DNA of 64,000 nucleotides, taken from Gimesia algae (lineage in GTDB: Bacteria; Planctomycetota; Planctomycetia; Planctomycetales; Planctomycetaceae). The DNA is taken from positions 5,059,357-5,123,356 of the forward strand of contig NZ_CP036343.1 of the NCBI RefSeq assembly GCF_007746795.1. The letters run 5' to 3'. Under the pieces are notes generated by a model that worked only from the letters and a program-made list of their open reading frames with translations, ran no database searches and was not told the DNA's origin. This document shows positions 8,079 to 16,068 of the stretch, piece after piece. How positions within the stretch are numbered: the stretch's first letter is position 1; each line of letters begins with the position of its first letter. A program made the position numbers and the translations under genes.

Positions 8079-9572
8079 TCAGCGATCGATATCACTAATC
8101 CCCAGTGAGACTGGCAATGATTTTTCCGTGACATACAGTTTCAGCAGCGCGAGTGCGAGGGTATCTGCGCGGGTCACGTTTTCGTAATGATTGCATTGCG
8201 GATCGGCCTTGGGAAGCGGATGTGAATCGGGCCAGTAATGCTGGAGTCCCAGTTTCGCAAAGTGCCGGGCCCGGATTAGATACTGGTTGTTATTCGTCAT
8301 TTCATAAGCAGCCAGTTGCAGATAAACAGCGATCCCGATTTCGACCGGCCAGGGACGCTCCGACATATCAGGCTCACTATTCAGATAGCGGTCCGCTGCC
8401 TGCAGAATCATCTCGCGGTATCGGTCCTTCTCTGGTCCTTCGGGAAGCTGCTGGTAGCGACTATCAAACAGGACTCCCAGCATGCCAGTCGTCTTACGTC
8501 CGTATTTGATATTCCACAGAAAAGAATAACCGCCGTTTTGTTTGTGCTCATAGAGTTGATACCTGGGTTCCGCTGTTACATATTCCACGAAACCGAGGCT
8601 ATCAACCTGATGCGGGAGGGCCTGAAGACCCGTGTCAATCGATTGCGAAAGCTTGAGCAGTTTCTCCCGCAGATCGCCAGGGCCCACCAGTTGCGCTGCA
8701 TGATGGCAGTCGATCGCCAGGGAAATGCTGGCAGAGGTATCGGCATAATTACGGATCGAGTCGAACTCAATCAGGTTGTTTTGATGCTTGTCCAACTTAC
8801 GTACATAGCGACTGGCGAGCACATCGATATATTTCAGAAACCTGGGATCCTGTGTTTTTGCATACGCACGAGCCCAGTCATGAATGAAGTAGCCTCCTTC
8901 CTTAGGAAAATCATAATTGCGGCGTGGGTCATGTTTATCATACGCTGCATGACGACTGAAATTACCGTCCTTCCTCCCCTGCTTGTCAGTATAGAGCTGA
9001 TGTTCCCAGAGTCCGTCACAATAGTTGATCGTTCCCGTAGGATTTAATTCATAAAACTTTTCGAACAAGATCGTCGGACGTTTGGGTTCATGAATGGCTT
9101 TTGTTTCGTAGGTCCCCGGGCGGTCCGTTTTAAGATCCCAGCAGAGATGCTCACCCCAGGCAAATAACTGAGTTTCAGAGGAGGGAGTGACTTCCAGAAA
9201 TGTTTTCAATGCAGCATCCGCCGCCTGTTGATATTTCGGGTCGGCGGTGATCTCGGATAACGCATAGAGTACCCGATACAGATTCTGATCCAGGTTCACA
9301 TTCGAGCCATGCGTCGTCACCCGGTCACCCTGTCGGATGCCGTTTGGCGCGGGTGGCATTTTAGAAAAGGGTTTGAGCTTCGTCCGCTGCATGATCGACA
9401 GCAATAACGGAGATTTCACACTGCCATAAACATCGGTCCCGTGTTCCAGCATCGCATCTGCATAGGCTTGTACCACCTGCAGATATTTCTTCGACTCCTG
9501 TCTGTCGTCTGCAGAGACCGGATCAGTATTGAATAGGAAAACAATCAGAAACAGCGGGAGAAATGCTTTCAT
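8079..9572 (-). CDS. Secreted protein, probably alpha/alpha-barrel carbohydrate-active type
   Basis: A 497-residue exported protein from the ATG at 9572, where MKAFLPLFLIVFLFNTDPVSADD forms a clear signal peptide with an AxA-like cleavage region; an upstream ATG at 9605 would add residues in front of it. The body is rich in repeating helices with aromatic and histidine residues (LDQNLYRVLYALSEITADPKY, WGEHLCWDLKTD, GGYFIHDWARAYAKTQDPRFL), a style typical of alpha/alpha-barrel polysaccharide lyases and hydrolases. I do not recognise a specific family. It lies between the two BlaI/M56 modules, reading away from the second, whose promoter shares the intergenic region. Function is therefore inference from fold style. 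Confidence 0.6.
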   Translation of the reverse strand: MKAFLPLFLIVFLFNTDPVSADDRQESKKYLQVVQAYADAMLEHGTDVYGSVKSPLLLSIMQRTKLKPFSKMPPAPNGIRQGDRVTTHGSNVNLDQNLYRVLYALSEITADPKYQQAADAALKTFLEVTPSSETQLFAWGEHLCWDLKTDRPGTYETKAIHEPKRPTILFEKFYELNPTGTINYCDGLWEHQLYTDKQGRKDGNFSRHAAYDKHDPRRNYDFPKEGGYFIHDWARAYAKTQDPRFLKYIDVLASRYVRKLDKHQNNLIEFDSIRNYADTSASISLAIDCHHAAQLVGPGDLREKLLKLSQSIDTGLQALPHQVDSLGFVEYVTAEPRYQLYEHKQNGGYSFLWNIKYGRKTTGMLGVLFDSRYQQLPEGPEKDRYREMILQAADRYLNSEPDMSERPWPVEIGIAVYLQLAAYEMTNNNQYLIRARHFAKLGLQHYWPDSHPLPKADPQCNHYENVTRADTLALALLKLYVTEKSLPVSLGISDIDR

Positions 9573-9707
9573 AATACCGTCCAGTGAAAATGAGCGATCT
9601 GGCAACAGAAAACTCTATCCTAAACAGCCTGCATGTGAATTGCCAACATGATTCCAATGGGAACGGCAATTGGTTTCTGCTCGCTGCAAATTATCCGCAG
9701 TCAGATC

Positions 9708-9757
9708 TTGACACCTGAGACAGCATGTCCTACCCTACCCTGCGACAGCATGTCCTA
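9708..9757 (+). promoter_or_regulatory. Promoter with duplicated BlaI-like operator dyad
   Basis: TTGACA (9708-9713) and TACCCT (9731-9736) are spaced by 17 bp. The 14-bp sequence GACAGCATGTCCTA occurs twice, at 9719-9732 and 9744-9757, 25 bp apart; each copy contains the dyad GACA-GCA-TGTC. One copy lies in the promoter spacer and the other around the expected transcription start, the arrangement expected for repression by the BlaI-type protein encoded 19 bp downstream. BlaI/MecI operators have ACA...TGT half sites, which fits. Confidence 0.65.
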
Positions 9758-9775
9758 TGTTCTGGTGAGGTAATC

Positions 9776-10171
9776 ATGGTTAATAAATCACGCGATGTCA
9801 CGGAAGCCGAACTGAGTGTTCTACAGGTACTCTGGCAGCAGGGTTCCGCGACCATCCGTTTGATCGCGGAAGTTCTGGAACCCCAGCGCGTTGACGCGTA
9901 TTACTCCACGGTGAAAAAGTTACTGGAACGTCTGGAAACAAAAGGCTTTGTGCAACGTGAGCCTGCAGGCATCGCATTCACTTATGAGGCCACTATTGCC
10001 CGCGACGATCTGGTCGGGCGACGTTTACAGGAAGTCGCAGAAACGCTCTGTGAAGGCTCACTCACGCCACTGCTCACGCAGTTGGCCCAACACCACGATC
10101 TCAGCAGAAAGCAGCAGAAAGTGCTGATGGATCTGATCGACGATCTGGCGAAACAAAACAAAAAACCATAG
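9776..10171 (+). CDS. BlaI/MecI/CopY family transcriptional repressor
   Basis: A 131-residue winged-helix repressor. The ATG at 9776 is chosen because GGTGAGG lies just upstream and because the extension from 9725 would translate the operator repeats. VTEAELSVLQVLWQQGSATIRLIA and DAYYSTVKKLLERLETKGFVQRE are the expected DNA-binding helices and wing; the C-terminal half (LSRKQQKVLMDLIDDLAK) is the dimerisation region. It is followed 10 bp downstream by an M56 protease gene, the usual repressor/antirepressor pair, and sits behind a promoter with two dyads. It is a paralogue of the repressor at 7555-7944. Confidence 0.9.
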   Translation: MVNKSRDVTEAELSVLQVLWQQGSATIRLIAEVLEPQRVDAYYSTVKKLLERLETKGFVQREPAGIAFTYEATIARDDLVGRRLQEVAETLCEGSLTPLLTQLAQHHDLSRKQQKVLMDLIDDLAKQNKKP

Positions 10172-10181
10172 GGAGATGGTG

Positions 10182-13100
10182 ATGAATCCGATACTGAATG
10201 GAATGCTCAGTAATGTGTTGATTGCAGCCGGCCTGTTTGCCGTGGTCATGCTGTTACGCCGCTGGATCAAAAACCCGGCGGTTATCCATCTGCTGCTGGT
10301 CTTGATTCTCGTCAAGCTCATCACGCCGGCTTACTGGCAGCCACAAATCGAACTCTTCCCGGCGGAATCAGTTTCTGTTGAAGTCAATTCGGACAAGAAA
10401 CAGGCAGATACTCTCCCTCAACGATCGGACATGCAGGAACAGTCACCAGCAGTGGAGACACCGTCTTCGAAGCAATCGCTGGCTCCCTTGAAAAACCTGT
10501 CAGGGCGTCCTGCAGAATCGACTTCCAAAGCACATTCAGGTTCAAGCGACCTGAAGAAAAAACAACCTGCTTCCAGTAAATACGTAGCAGACTCACATTG
10601 GATTCCCGGTAACTTCTCGTGGAACAGGCTGCGTGAGATTTCATTTCTAACCGCGCTTTTGTTTCTGTGGGGAATGGGAAGCATCGTCTGTTTTCTGCTG
10701 GCGGCGATTCGCATTATTCGTTTTCAGAAACGATTACGCCATACTCAACCGGCGTCCGCCGACCTCATTGAACAGGCCTCATCACTGGCAGCCCAAATCG
10801 GTTTAAAGTCGTTGCCGCGTGTCGAATTGATTTCAGCCAATATTTCCCCGCTGCTCTGGGTCTTCTGCAGTCGAGCCCGCATCATCTTACCGGCGAAACT
10901 GCTCACACAACTGACCCAGGCGGAGCGGGAAACACTGATATTACATGAGCTGGCCCATTATCGGCGCGGCGATCACTGGGTGCGTCTGCTGGAACTGCTG
11001 TCCACGGGAGTTTACTGGTGGAACCCGCTACTCTGGTGGCTGCGTCGGGAAATTCGCATCACGGAAGAAACCTGCTGTGATGCCTGGGTCATTCAAACAC
11101 TTCCGGATCTGCGACGCGCGTATGCTGAAGTCCTCGTGAAAGCCATGGGATTCGTCTCACAGGCACAACCGATCACCGCGGCAACGGGCATGGGTTCACA
11201 ACATTTTCTGGAGGGGCGTTTGAAATCCATTATGTGTGATTCCGTTCGCAGCCGACTCTCACGGCCGATAAAAGCAGGAATCGCCGTGTTGACTCTGGTT
11301 CTGCTCCCCTTTGCGCCCATCGCCGTCCATTCACAAACGGAAACGGAATCCGAAACAGCAGTCGCAAAAGATAAATTGCCAACTGTGGAAGAGATCCTGA
11401 ATGGGTACCACGCAAATCTTCAGAATCTGCTGCCCATCGAGATGACTTATCGTGTTCTATCACAAGAGAACATGAATTGCATCACACGAGATCAGTTTGA
11501 GCTGGAGGCGATTAAACAGGCTCCCAATCTGGACCGCAGCCAATTCATCACGGCGGACGGCAAAGTCATCAGCGAAGATCAATTTCGGTTTATGGATATT
11601 TCATTCCAACTGAAGCAACAGCAACTTGAACGACAGCTGACTCCCGAAGCAATCCAGGAACGCCTGCGGGAAAAAATAGTCGAGCAACGCTATTTCTGGA
11701 CCGATGGTTCCTCATTTCACCAGCGCTGGCCCTATTGGTCCGACAGTGAACGACAGCAGAATCCCAAATTAGATCAAGGGCCTGTCTGGCCGCCGGAGAA
11801 TCTAAATCTACACTACGACTCCATCAAGCTCATCTCCTGGTCAAAGGCCAACCAGCCTCCACTCAGGCACTGGTTTGGCAGGAATAAAGAACGCAGTTCC
11901 CTGCAGGCTTCAATTGGAAATCAACTGAAGGAGATGCCTTCCCTTCACACCAGTGCGCCGTTGGGTCTGAATGCATATCAATGGGATGAGAAATTGCCCA
12001 CGTATTCACTCGATGATTCCATGTCAAAAAATCCCGATCAATACAAGATCGCAGGTCGAAGCCAGGTGAACGGCCAATCCGTCATTCTGGTTGACAGTTT
12101 CAGCGCCTATCCTCGACGCTCGAAGGAGTCGCGCTGGCGGATGCGAGCCTGGATCGATCCCAGCCGTGGCTATCTTCCTTTACGCATTGAATGGGGGGTT
12201 GTTGATCCGTCCAACAAGTTGATCTCTGGCTTGAGTCACCACCTGGAGATACTTGAAATCAAACAGGTGGCGAACAGTTACTATCCTGTAAAGATTAAAT
12301 ATCAGGAATATACGTCTGACTGGCTCACACAGCAAAAGCAGGCTGAGAAAATGCAGCCCGAAGAGCGAGCCAGGCTAGCACAGCTACCCATTCCCGTAAT
12401 CGAGGGTCGCTACAAAACCTGGGAAGTCGTCAGCATCACAGCCAATCAATCGATTGAGCCAGAAACACTGGCACTCCAGTTTCCAGAGGGAACTGTTTAT
12501 GAAAACAAGATTGACGGGCAGAAATATGTAACGGGGAAGACACACCCCCTGCCCTCTGAGCCTGAACCTGAACCTCCAAAATTCGTCAACTTCCTTGAGC
12601 AGGCGCCTCCCCTGCAGATTCAGGAGTGGGTGGATGGAAAAACACGGAATCTCGCAGATTTCCGCGGCAAAGTTGTGGTTCTGTTATTTCTGGGTGATGT
12701 GATGCATTTTGATTTTGAACAGATTCCAGCGGAAAATCAACAGTGGCTTGAGATGATCAAACAGACAATTAAGGCATTCCATACGAAATACGCCGAAAAA
12801 GAAGTCGTTTTCCTGGAACTCTACCCCCCTGGCACGAGCAAGGAAAAGATTCGCGCATTCCACCAGTTCCGAGGTTTTAAAACGCACGCCGCCATTGATC
12901 AATCCGCACCAACTGGAGGTGTCACCAATTTTCAATATCATGGCGGCATTCTCGATCTCAGCTTTTATCTGATCGATTCGGATGGTCGTGTGATCTTTGG
13001 TCCGCGTTTCTGGGATGGAGAACTCGGCGAGATGTACTTCCAGAATGCGGCTGACAAACTGTCGATTTCTCTGGATTCTTCCGAAGATATCTCCCCGGAA

Positions 13101-13187
13101 GAGGGGGCCCGTGCCAGCCTGCGGATCATGGAATACATCATCAGCGAACAAATCGACAAAGCACTGGCAGCGAAGAAATCGAAATAG
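10182..13187 (+). CDS. M56 family metalloprotease fused to LolA-like and thioredoxin-like domains
   Basis: A 1001-residue protein starting at the ATG at 10182, behind GGGAGA (an in-frame ATG lies two codons upstream). Residues 1-380 form a BlaR1/MecR1-type M56 module with membrane helices, HELAH near residue 256 and a downstream TEETCCDAW. Residues about 400-790 are a long periplasmic region; VILVDSFSAY...RMRAWIDPSRGYLPLRIEW resembles the LolA-like domains common in planctomycete secreted proteins. Residues about 800-1000 resemble a redoxin fold (FRGKVVVLLFLGD...FYLIDSDGRVIFGP), but the position normally holding CxxC has no cysteine. The protease probably inactivates the repressor encoded upstream, with the extracytoplasmic part as sensor. 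The sensed condition is unknown. Confidence 0.83.
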   Translation: MNPILNGMLSNVLIAAGLFAVVMLLRRWIKNPAVIHLLLVLILVKLITPAYWQPQIELFPAESVSVEVNSDKKQADTLPQRSDMQEQSPAVETPSSKQSLAPLKNLSGRPAESTSKAHSGSSDLKKKQPASSKYVADSHWIPGNFSWNRLREISFLTALLFLWGMGSIVCFLLAAIRIIRFQKRLRHTQPASADLIEQASSLAAQIGLKSLPRVELISANISPLLWVFCSRARIILPAKLLTQLTQAERETLILHELAHYRRGDHWVRLLELLSTGVYWWNPLLWWLRREIRITEETCCDAWVIQTLPDLRRAYAEVLVKAMGFVSQAQPITAATGMGSQHFLEGRLKSIMCDSVRSRLSRPIKAGIAVLTLVLLPFAPIAVHSQTETESETAVAKDKLPTVEEILNGYHANLQNLLPIEMTYRVLSQENMNCITRDQFELEAIKQAPNLDRSQFITADGKVISEDQFRFMDISFQLKQQQLERQLTPEAIQERLREKIVEQRYFWTDGSSFHQRWPYWSDSERQQNPKLDQGPVWPPENLNLHYDSIKLISWSKANQPPLRHWFGRNKERSSLQASIGNQLKEMPSLHTSAPLGLNAYQWDEKLPTYSLDDSMSKNPDQYKIAGRSQVNGQSVILVDSFSAYPRRSKESRWRMRAWIDPSRGYLPLRIEWGVVDPSNKLISGLSHHLEILEIKQVANSYYPVKIKYQEYTSDWLTQQKQAEKMQPEERARLAQLPIPVIEGRYKTWEVVSITANQSIEPETLALQFPEGTVYENKIDGQKYVTGKTHPLPSEPEPEPPKFVNFLEQAPPLQIQEWVDGKTRNLADFRGKVVVLLFLGDVMHFDFEQIPAENQQWLEMIKQTIKAFHTKYAEKEVVFLELYPPGTSKEKIRAFHQFRGFKTHAAIDQSAPTGGVTNFQYHGGILDLSFYLIDSDGRVIFGPRFWDGELGEMYFQNAADKLSISLDSSEDISPEEGARASLRIMEYIISEQIDKALAAKKSK

Positions 13188-13210
13188 TTCAATCAGTTCT
13201 CTGCTTTCAT

Positions 13211-13957
13211 TCATTCCACAGCAGGTTTACTGTTCTCTACTGGCAGACCGGCCCGTTGCTGGTCAAGAACAACTTTCAGTTTCTCGAGATCGTCTTGATA
13301 AAAACCTACCGAAGAGAAAACAATTTTCCCTTCAGGAGAAACCACAAAAGTCCGTGGAATCAGTTCGTGGGCGAATTGGGAATAGATCTCACGTTTGGGG
13401 TCGGGAGCGACGGGGAAGGTGAAACCGTATTCCTCACAAAACTGTTTTACCTTCTCCTCTGTTTCCTCTCGTCCGATTACCAGCAGACGAAAACCCGGAT
13501 TTTTCTTTCGCTCATCCCAGATCTGCTGAATATGTGGCAATTCCAGTCGGCAGGGGCCACACCAGTTTGAATAGAAATTGATCAGCACCACTTCGCCCCG
13601 CGCCGCTGCTAAGGAAAACAACTCGCCATCTGTCGTTGTCACAGAAAAGTCAGGCGCAGTATCCCCCTCCTGTACGACCGATGTTTTAATAAGCCGCTCC
13701 GCGCGGAATGCATTCGCCTCTGCGATTTTCTCGCGAACGAGAGACGGCCAATAGATCCAATTGCTTACAACGTAAGTCACCGCGTAGAGTCCAATAATCG
13801 CAATGACTGAGGACAGCAGTCGAAGTGCATGTCCTCTTCGCTTTGGCGTTTTCCAACGCAACAACATAAAACCCAGCGAAAATACCAACACGCCAATGGC
13901 AATGGACATTGTGATCGCGATGAGATAAATAACCAGATTGTATGTCTCACCGCTCAT
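13211..13957 (-). CDS. TlpA/ResA-like thioredoxin-fold protein, membrane anchored (copy 2)
   Basis: A 248-residue protein with two N-terminal hydrophobic helices (about residues 7-32 and 42-70) followed by a periplasmic thioredoxin domain. The active site is NWCGPC near residue 130, preceded by APDFSVTTTDGELFSLAAARGEVVLINFY and followed by the cis-Pro region HELIPRTFVVSPEGKIVFSS, all typical of the TlpA/ResA redoxins that reduce disulfides on extracytoplasmic proteins. It is the same length as, and closely similar to, the upstream TlpA gene at 14012, so the two arose by tandem duplication. GGGGGAG precedes the ATG. Confidence 0.9.
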   Translation of the reverse strand: MSGETYNLVIYLIAITMSIAIGVLVFSLGFMLLRWKTPKRRGHALRLLSSVIAIIGLYAVTYVVSNWIYWPSLVREKIAEANAFRAERLIKTSVVQEGDTAPDFSVTTTDGELFSLAAARGEVVLINFYSNWCGPCRLELPHIQQIWDERKKNPGFRLLVIGREETEEKVKQFCEEYGFTFPVAPDPKREIYSQFAHELIPRTFVVSPEGKIVFSSVGFYQDDLEKLKVVLDQQRAGLPVENSKPAVE

Positions 13958-14011
13958 AACTCCCCCTGGCTATTACCACTGCACAAAACAAATAATACGA
14001 TGCTGTTTTGC

Positions 14012-14758
14012 TTACTCTGCAACCGCTTCGCTTTTCTCTTCTGGCAGACCGGCCAGTTGTTCATCCAGCAATGCTTCCAGCTGCGGAACATCGGGTTCAT
14101 AAAAACCGGCCTGAGAAAAGATGATTTTTCCTTCCGGTGAAATGACCAGTGTCCGCGGGATCAGATCGTGAGCAAACATTGAGAAGACCACGCGATCCGG
14201 GTCGGGGGCCGCAGGGAATGTGAAACCGTTCTCTTCACAAAACAGTTTCACCGTTTCCATCGTTTCTTCGCGACCGATCACCAGCAGTCGAAATCGGGGG
14301 TTCTCTTTGCGTGCTTCCCAGATTTTTTGAATATGTGGCAGTTCGACGCGACAGGGTCCACACCAGGTCGCGAAGAAATTGATGAGCACCACATCTCCGC
14401 GTGCCTGTGTTAATGAAAACTCTTTGTCATCCGTCATCGTGAGTGTAAATTCAGGAGCCTCGTCCCCTACCTTCAGAACAGACGATTCATCAAGCTGTTT
14501 TGCACGTCCCTCCTCATGCTCTGCTATTTGCTGTTCACGCAAAGTGGGCATCAGCATCCCCCAGAAAATTGACTGTTGCACCACGATGCAGCCGACAATG
14601 ATTCCCAGAGAAAGCAGCAGCCGCAGGATGTGCCGTCCCCGTCGCGGTGTCGTCCATTGAATAATCATCCCCAAAAATGAGACGATCATGACACAGATCG
14701 CGACGAAGGCACCAATCTCTAGAGCAAACAGAATCGAATTATAGGTAGAAATACTCAT
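14012..14758 (-). CDS. TlpA/ResA-like thioredoxin-fold protein, membrane anchored (copy 1)
   Basis: A 248-residue paralogue of the following gene: two N-terminal membrane helices, APEFTLTMTDDKEFSLTQARGDVVLINFF, the catalytic TWCGPC near residue 131, then HDLIPRTLVISPEGKIIFSQ. The active-site cysteines are intact. Its ATG overlaps the stop of the upstream beta-propeller gene as ATGA, so it is translationally coupled to it, and 54 bp separate it from the second TlpA gene. The role should be thiol-disulfide exchange outside the cytoplasmic membrane; specific partners are not visible, although a DsbD-N-like lipoprotein is encoded about 3 kb away on the other strand. Confidence 0.9.
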   Translation of the reverse strand: MSISTYNSILFALEIGAFVAICVMIVSFLGMIIQWTTPRRGRHILRLLLSLGIIVGCIVVQQSIFWGMLMPTLREQQIAEHEEGRAKQLDESSVLKVGDEAPEFTLTMTDDKEFSLTQARGDVVLINFFATWCGPCRVELPHIQKIWEARKENPRFRLLVIGREETMETVKLFCEENGFTFPAAPDPDRVVFSMFAHDLIPRTLVISPEGKIIFSQAGFYEPDVPQLEALLDEQLAGLPEEKSEAVAE

Positions 14759-15699
14759 GGTTTCAGTGCTTCCAGTTGCTTACGGATCAGGGAAGATTGC
14801 GCATCATTCAGAATCTGCCAGCAGGCCAGACCATTGCCGACCAGATCAAATTCGTCGAACTTCCAGACGACGTTTCGGTCGGCATCCAGTTCGATGATCT
14901 GTGGATTCTCCGGGCCGGCGTGGCAGTTGCCAATCACGATGTTGCCGTTCTTCAGTTGCTGTAGACAGGTGGTCCATTTGAGTTCGATTTCCGTCCCTGG
15001 CACTTTACCCTGGATCTCCCACACCGTCTCTTTCTCCGGATTCACTTCGCGAATACTGTTACCACTGCCGGACGCAATGAGTGTGTTGCCGTTCTTTAGT
15101 CGAATGGCACCATAGACGCGGGTGTTGATCAGGTAGTCCCAGATAATTTCGCCGTCCCGATTGTATTCGGTCACGACGCCAGGCTGTTCAGAGCAGACCA
15201 GATACGTTCCTGCTGGCGTAATCCGCATCAGACGGGTGGATTGCGTCCCCCCTTTCTTGAGGGGAAACTGATGCACCAGCTTGCCGTCCTGACCGACTTC
15301 AATAATCCGCCCCACGCCACTTTCTACAATCACCGTGTTCCCATGGGGAAGCCGGGAAAAAGCATGCACGTCGACACGTTTACCGGCATTGCCATTCATC
15401 GTTGCGGAATCGTAGGTCCAGACGATTTTTTTAGCGAGTGTGATTTCTTTCAAGCCGGTCCAGCTGTCATGAAACAGAATATGGTCGTTAGGCAGCAGTT
15501 GCACGTCGTGATGGCCTGCGTGCCCCTTTTTCGGACCTGCCGTTTTGTACGACCAGAGCACTTTGCCATCGGCATCGCAGATCGCCAGGAGGTCTTTCTG
15601 ATAGGAAGCGCTGACCAGCACCAGTCGTTCCGCAGACGCGATAGCGGTCACCAGCAGGCAGATGAACGACAAGACAAACAACTGCGAGGCACGTTTCAT
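14755..15699 (-). CDS. Secreted beta-propeller protein (PQQ/NHL-like)
   Basis: A 314-residue exported protein from the ATG at 15699, where MKRASQLFVLSFICLLVTAIASAE is a clear signal peptide; the longer frame from 15798 adds an unlikely leader. Repeated blades of the form I-x-(E/D)-x-(D/N)-x-D-G-x-(L/I)-(V/L)-W are visible: AICDADGKVLWSYKT, IIEVGQDGKLVHQFP, VTEYNRDGEIIWDYL, IREVNPEKETVWEIQ, IIELDADRNVVWKFD. This points to a propeller of six or so blades, of the type often annotated as arylsulfotransferase-like or PQQ-like. No catalytic residues are identified. It is the first gene of an operon with two TlpA proteins. Confidence 0.78.
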   Translation of the reverse strand: MKRASQLFVLSFICLLVTAIASAERLVLVSASYQKDLLAICDADGKVLWSYKTAGPKKGHAGHHDVQLLPNDHILFHDSWTGLKEITLAKKIVWTYDSATMNGNAGKRVDVHAFSRLPHGNTVIVESGVGRIIEVGQDGKLVHQFPLKKGGTQSTRLMRITPAGTYLVCSEQPGVVTEYNRDGEIIWDYLINTRVYGAIRLKNGNTLIASGSGNSIREVNPEKETVWEIQGKVPGTEIELKWTTCLQQLKNGNIVIGNCHAGPENPQIIELDADRNVVWKFDEFDLVGNGLACWQILNDAQSSLIRKQLEALKP

Positions 15700-15947
15700 G
15701 ATGACTGCAGGTCCTTCCGTACAAGTGAAAAGAGTGGATACTCTCGAGAGTGGATCTTGATCTGATTGAAGCACGAACCGCAAAAGCTTATGTATCATAC
15801 CCTTCCAGCACTGCAGTGGGAATACAGAACGGAATTCGTTTCATTGCTTTCAATGAGAATCGACAGTTTCACCCATTACATCTCATGAGACAGAATTCCT
15901 GAATCGCAGTTGATCTGACGAACCAACTCCCGTACCCTTGAGCGCAA
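15700..15947. other. Divergent intergenic region between propeller and FG-GAP genes
   Basis: This stretch must contain the promoters for the leftward propeller/TlpA operon and for the rightward FG-GAP gene. No open frame with a good ribosome site is seen and no convincing -35/-10 pair stands out. The features nearer the rightward gene (inverted repeat, short leader ORF) are listed separately. Confidence 0.4.
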
Positions 15948-15975
15948 CTGATAAAAAATATTCATAATTTATCAG
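15948..15975. promoter_or_regulatory. 8-bp inverted repeat upstream of the FG-GAP gene
   Basis: CTGATAAA (15948-15955) and TTTATCAG (15968-15975) are perfect inverted copies separated by a 12-bp AT-rich spacer, about 95-120 bp upstream of the gene at 16069. The arrangement fits an operator or a promoter-proximal hairpin; no particular regulator is implied. Confidence 0.35.
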
Positions 15976-16023
15976 ACAAATATGCAGGCTCACAAACTCT
16001 CTCTACGGTGAGAGGATTCTGTT

Positions 16024-16059
16024 ATGAAACAATTGAAACATCATCTAAACCATCAGTGA
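16024..16059 (+). CDS. Possible 11-codon leader peptide
   Basis: ATG at 16024 opens an 11-codon frame, MKQLKHHLNHQ, ending in TGA at 16057-16059. It has its own ribosome site (GAGAGG, 8 bases upstream), and its stop codon merges with the GAGGA ribosome site of the downstream FG-GAP gene, whose ATG is 10 bases further on. This coupling resembles a leader peptide; three of eleven residues are histidine. No attenuator stem pair was identified, so chance is possible. Confidence 0.35.
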   Translation: MKQLKHHLNHQ

Positions 16060-16068
16060 GGATATTCG

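Noticed and set aside
8316..9047. Plus-strand ORF of 243 codons inside the secreted barrel gene
   Set aside because: Shadow of the minus-strand gene; no domains or start signals.
14715..14725. TCTAGAG-like sequence in the TlpA gene as another copy of the repeat end
   Set aside because: Only the short end matches; the rest of the unit is absent.
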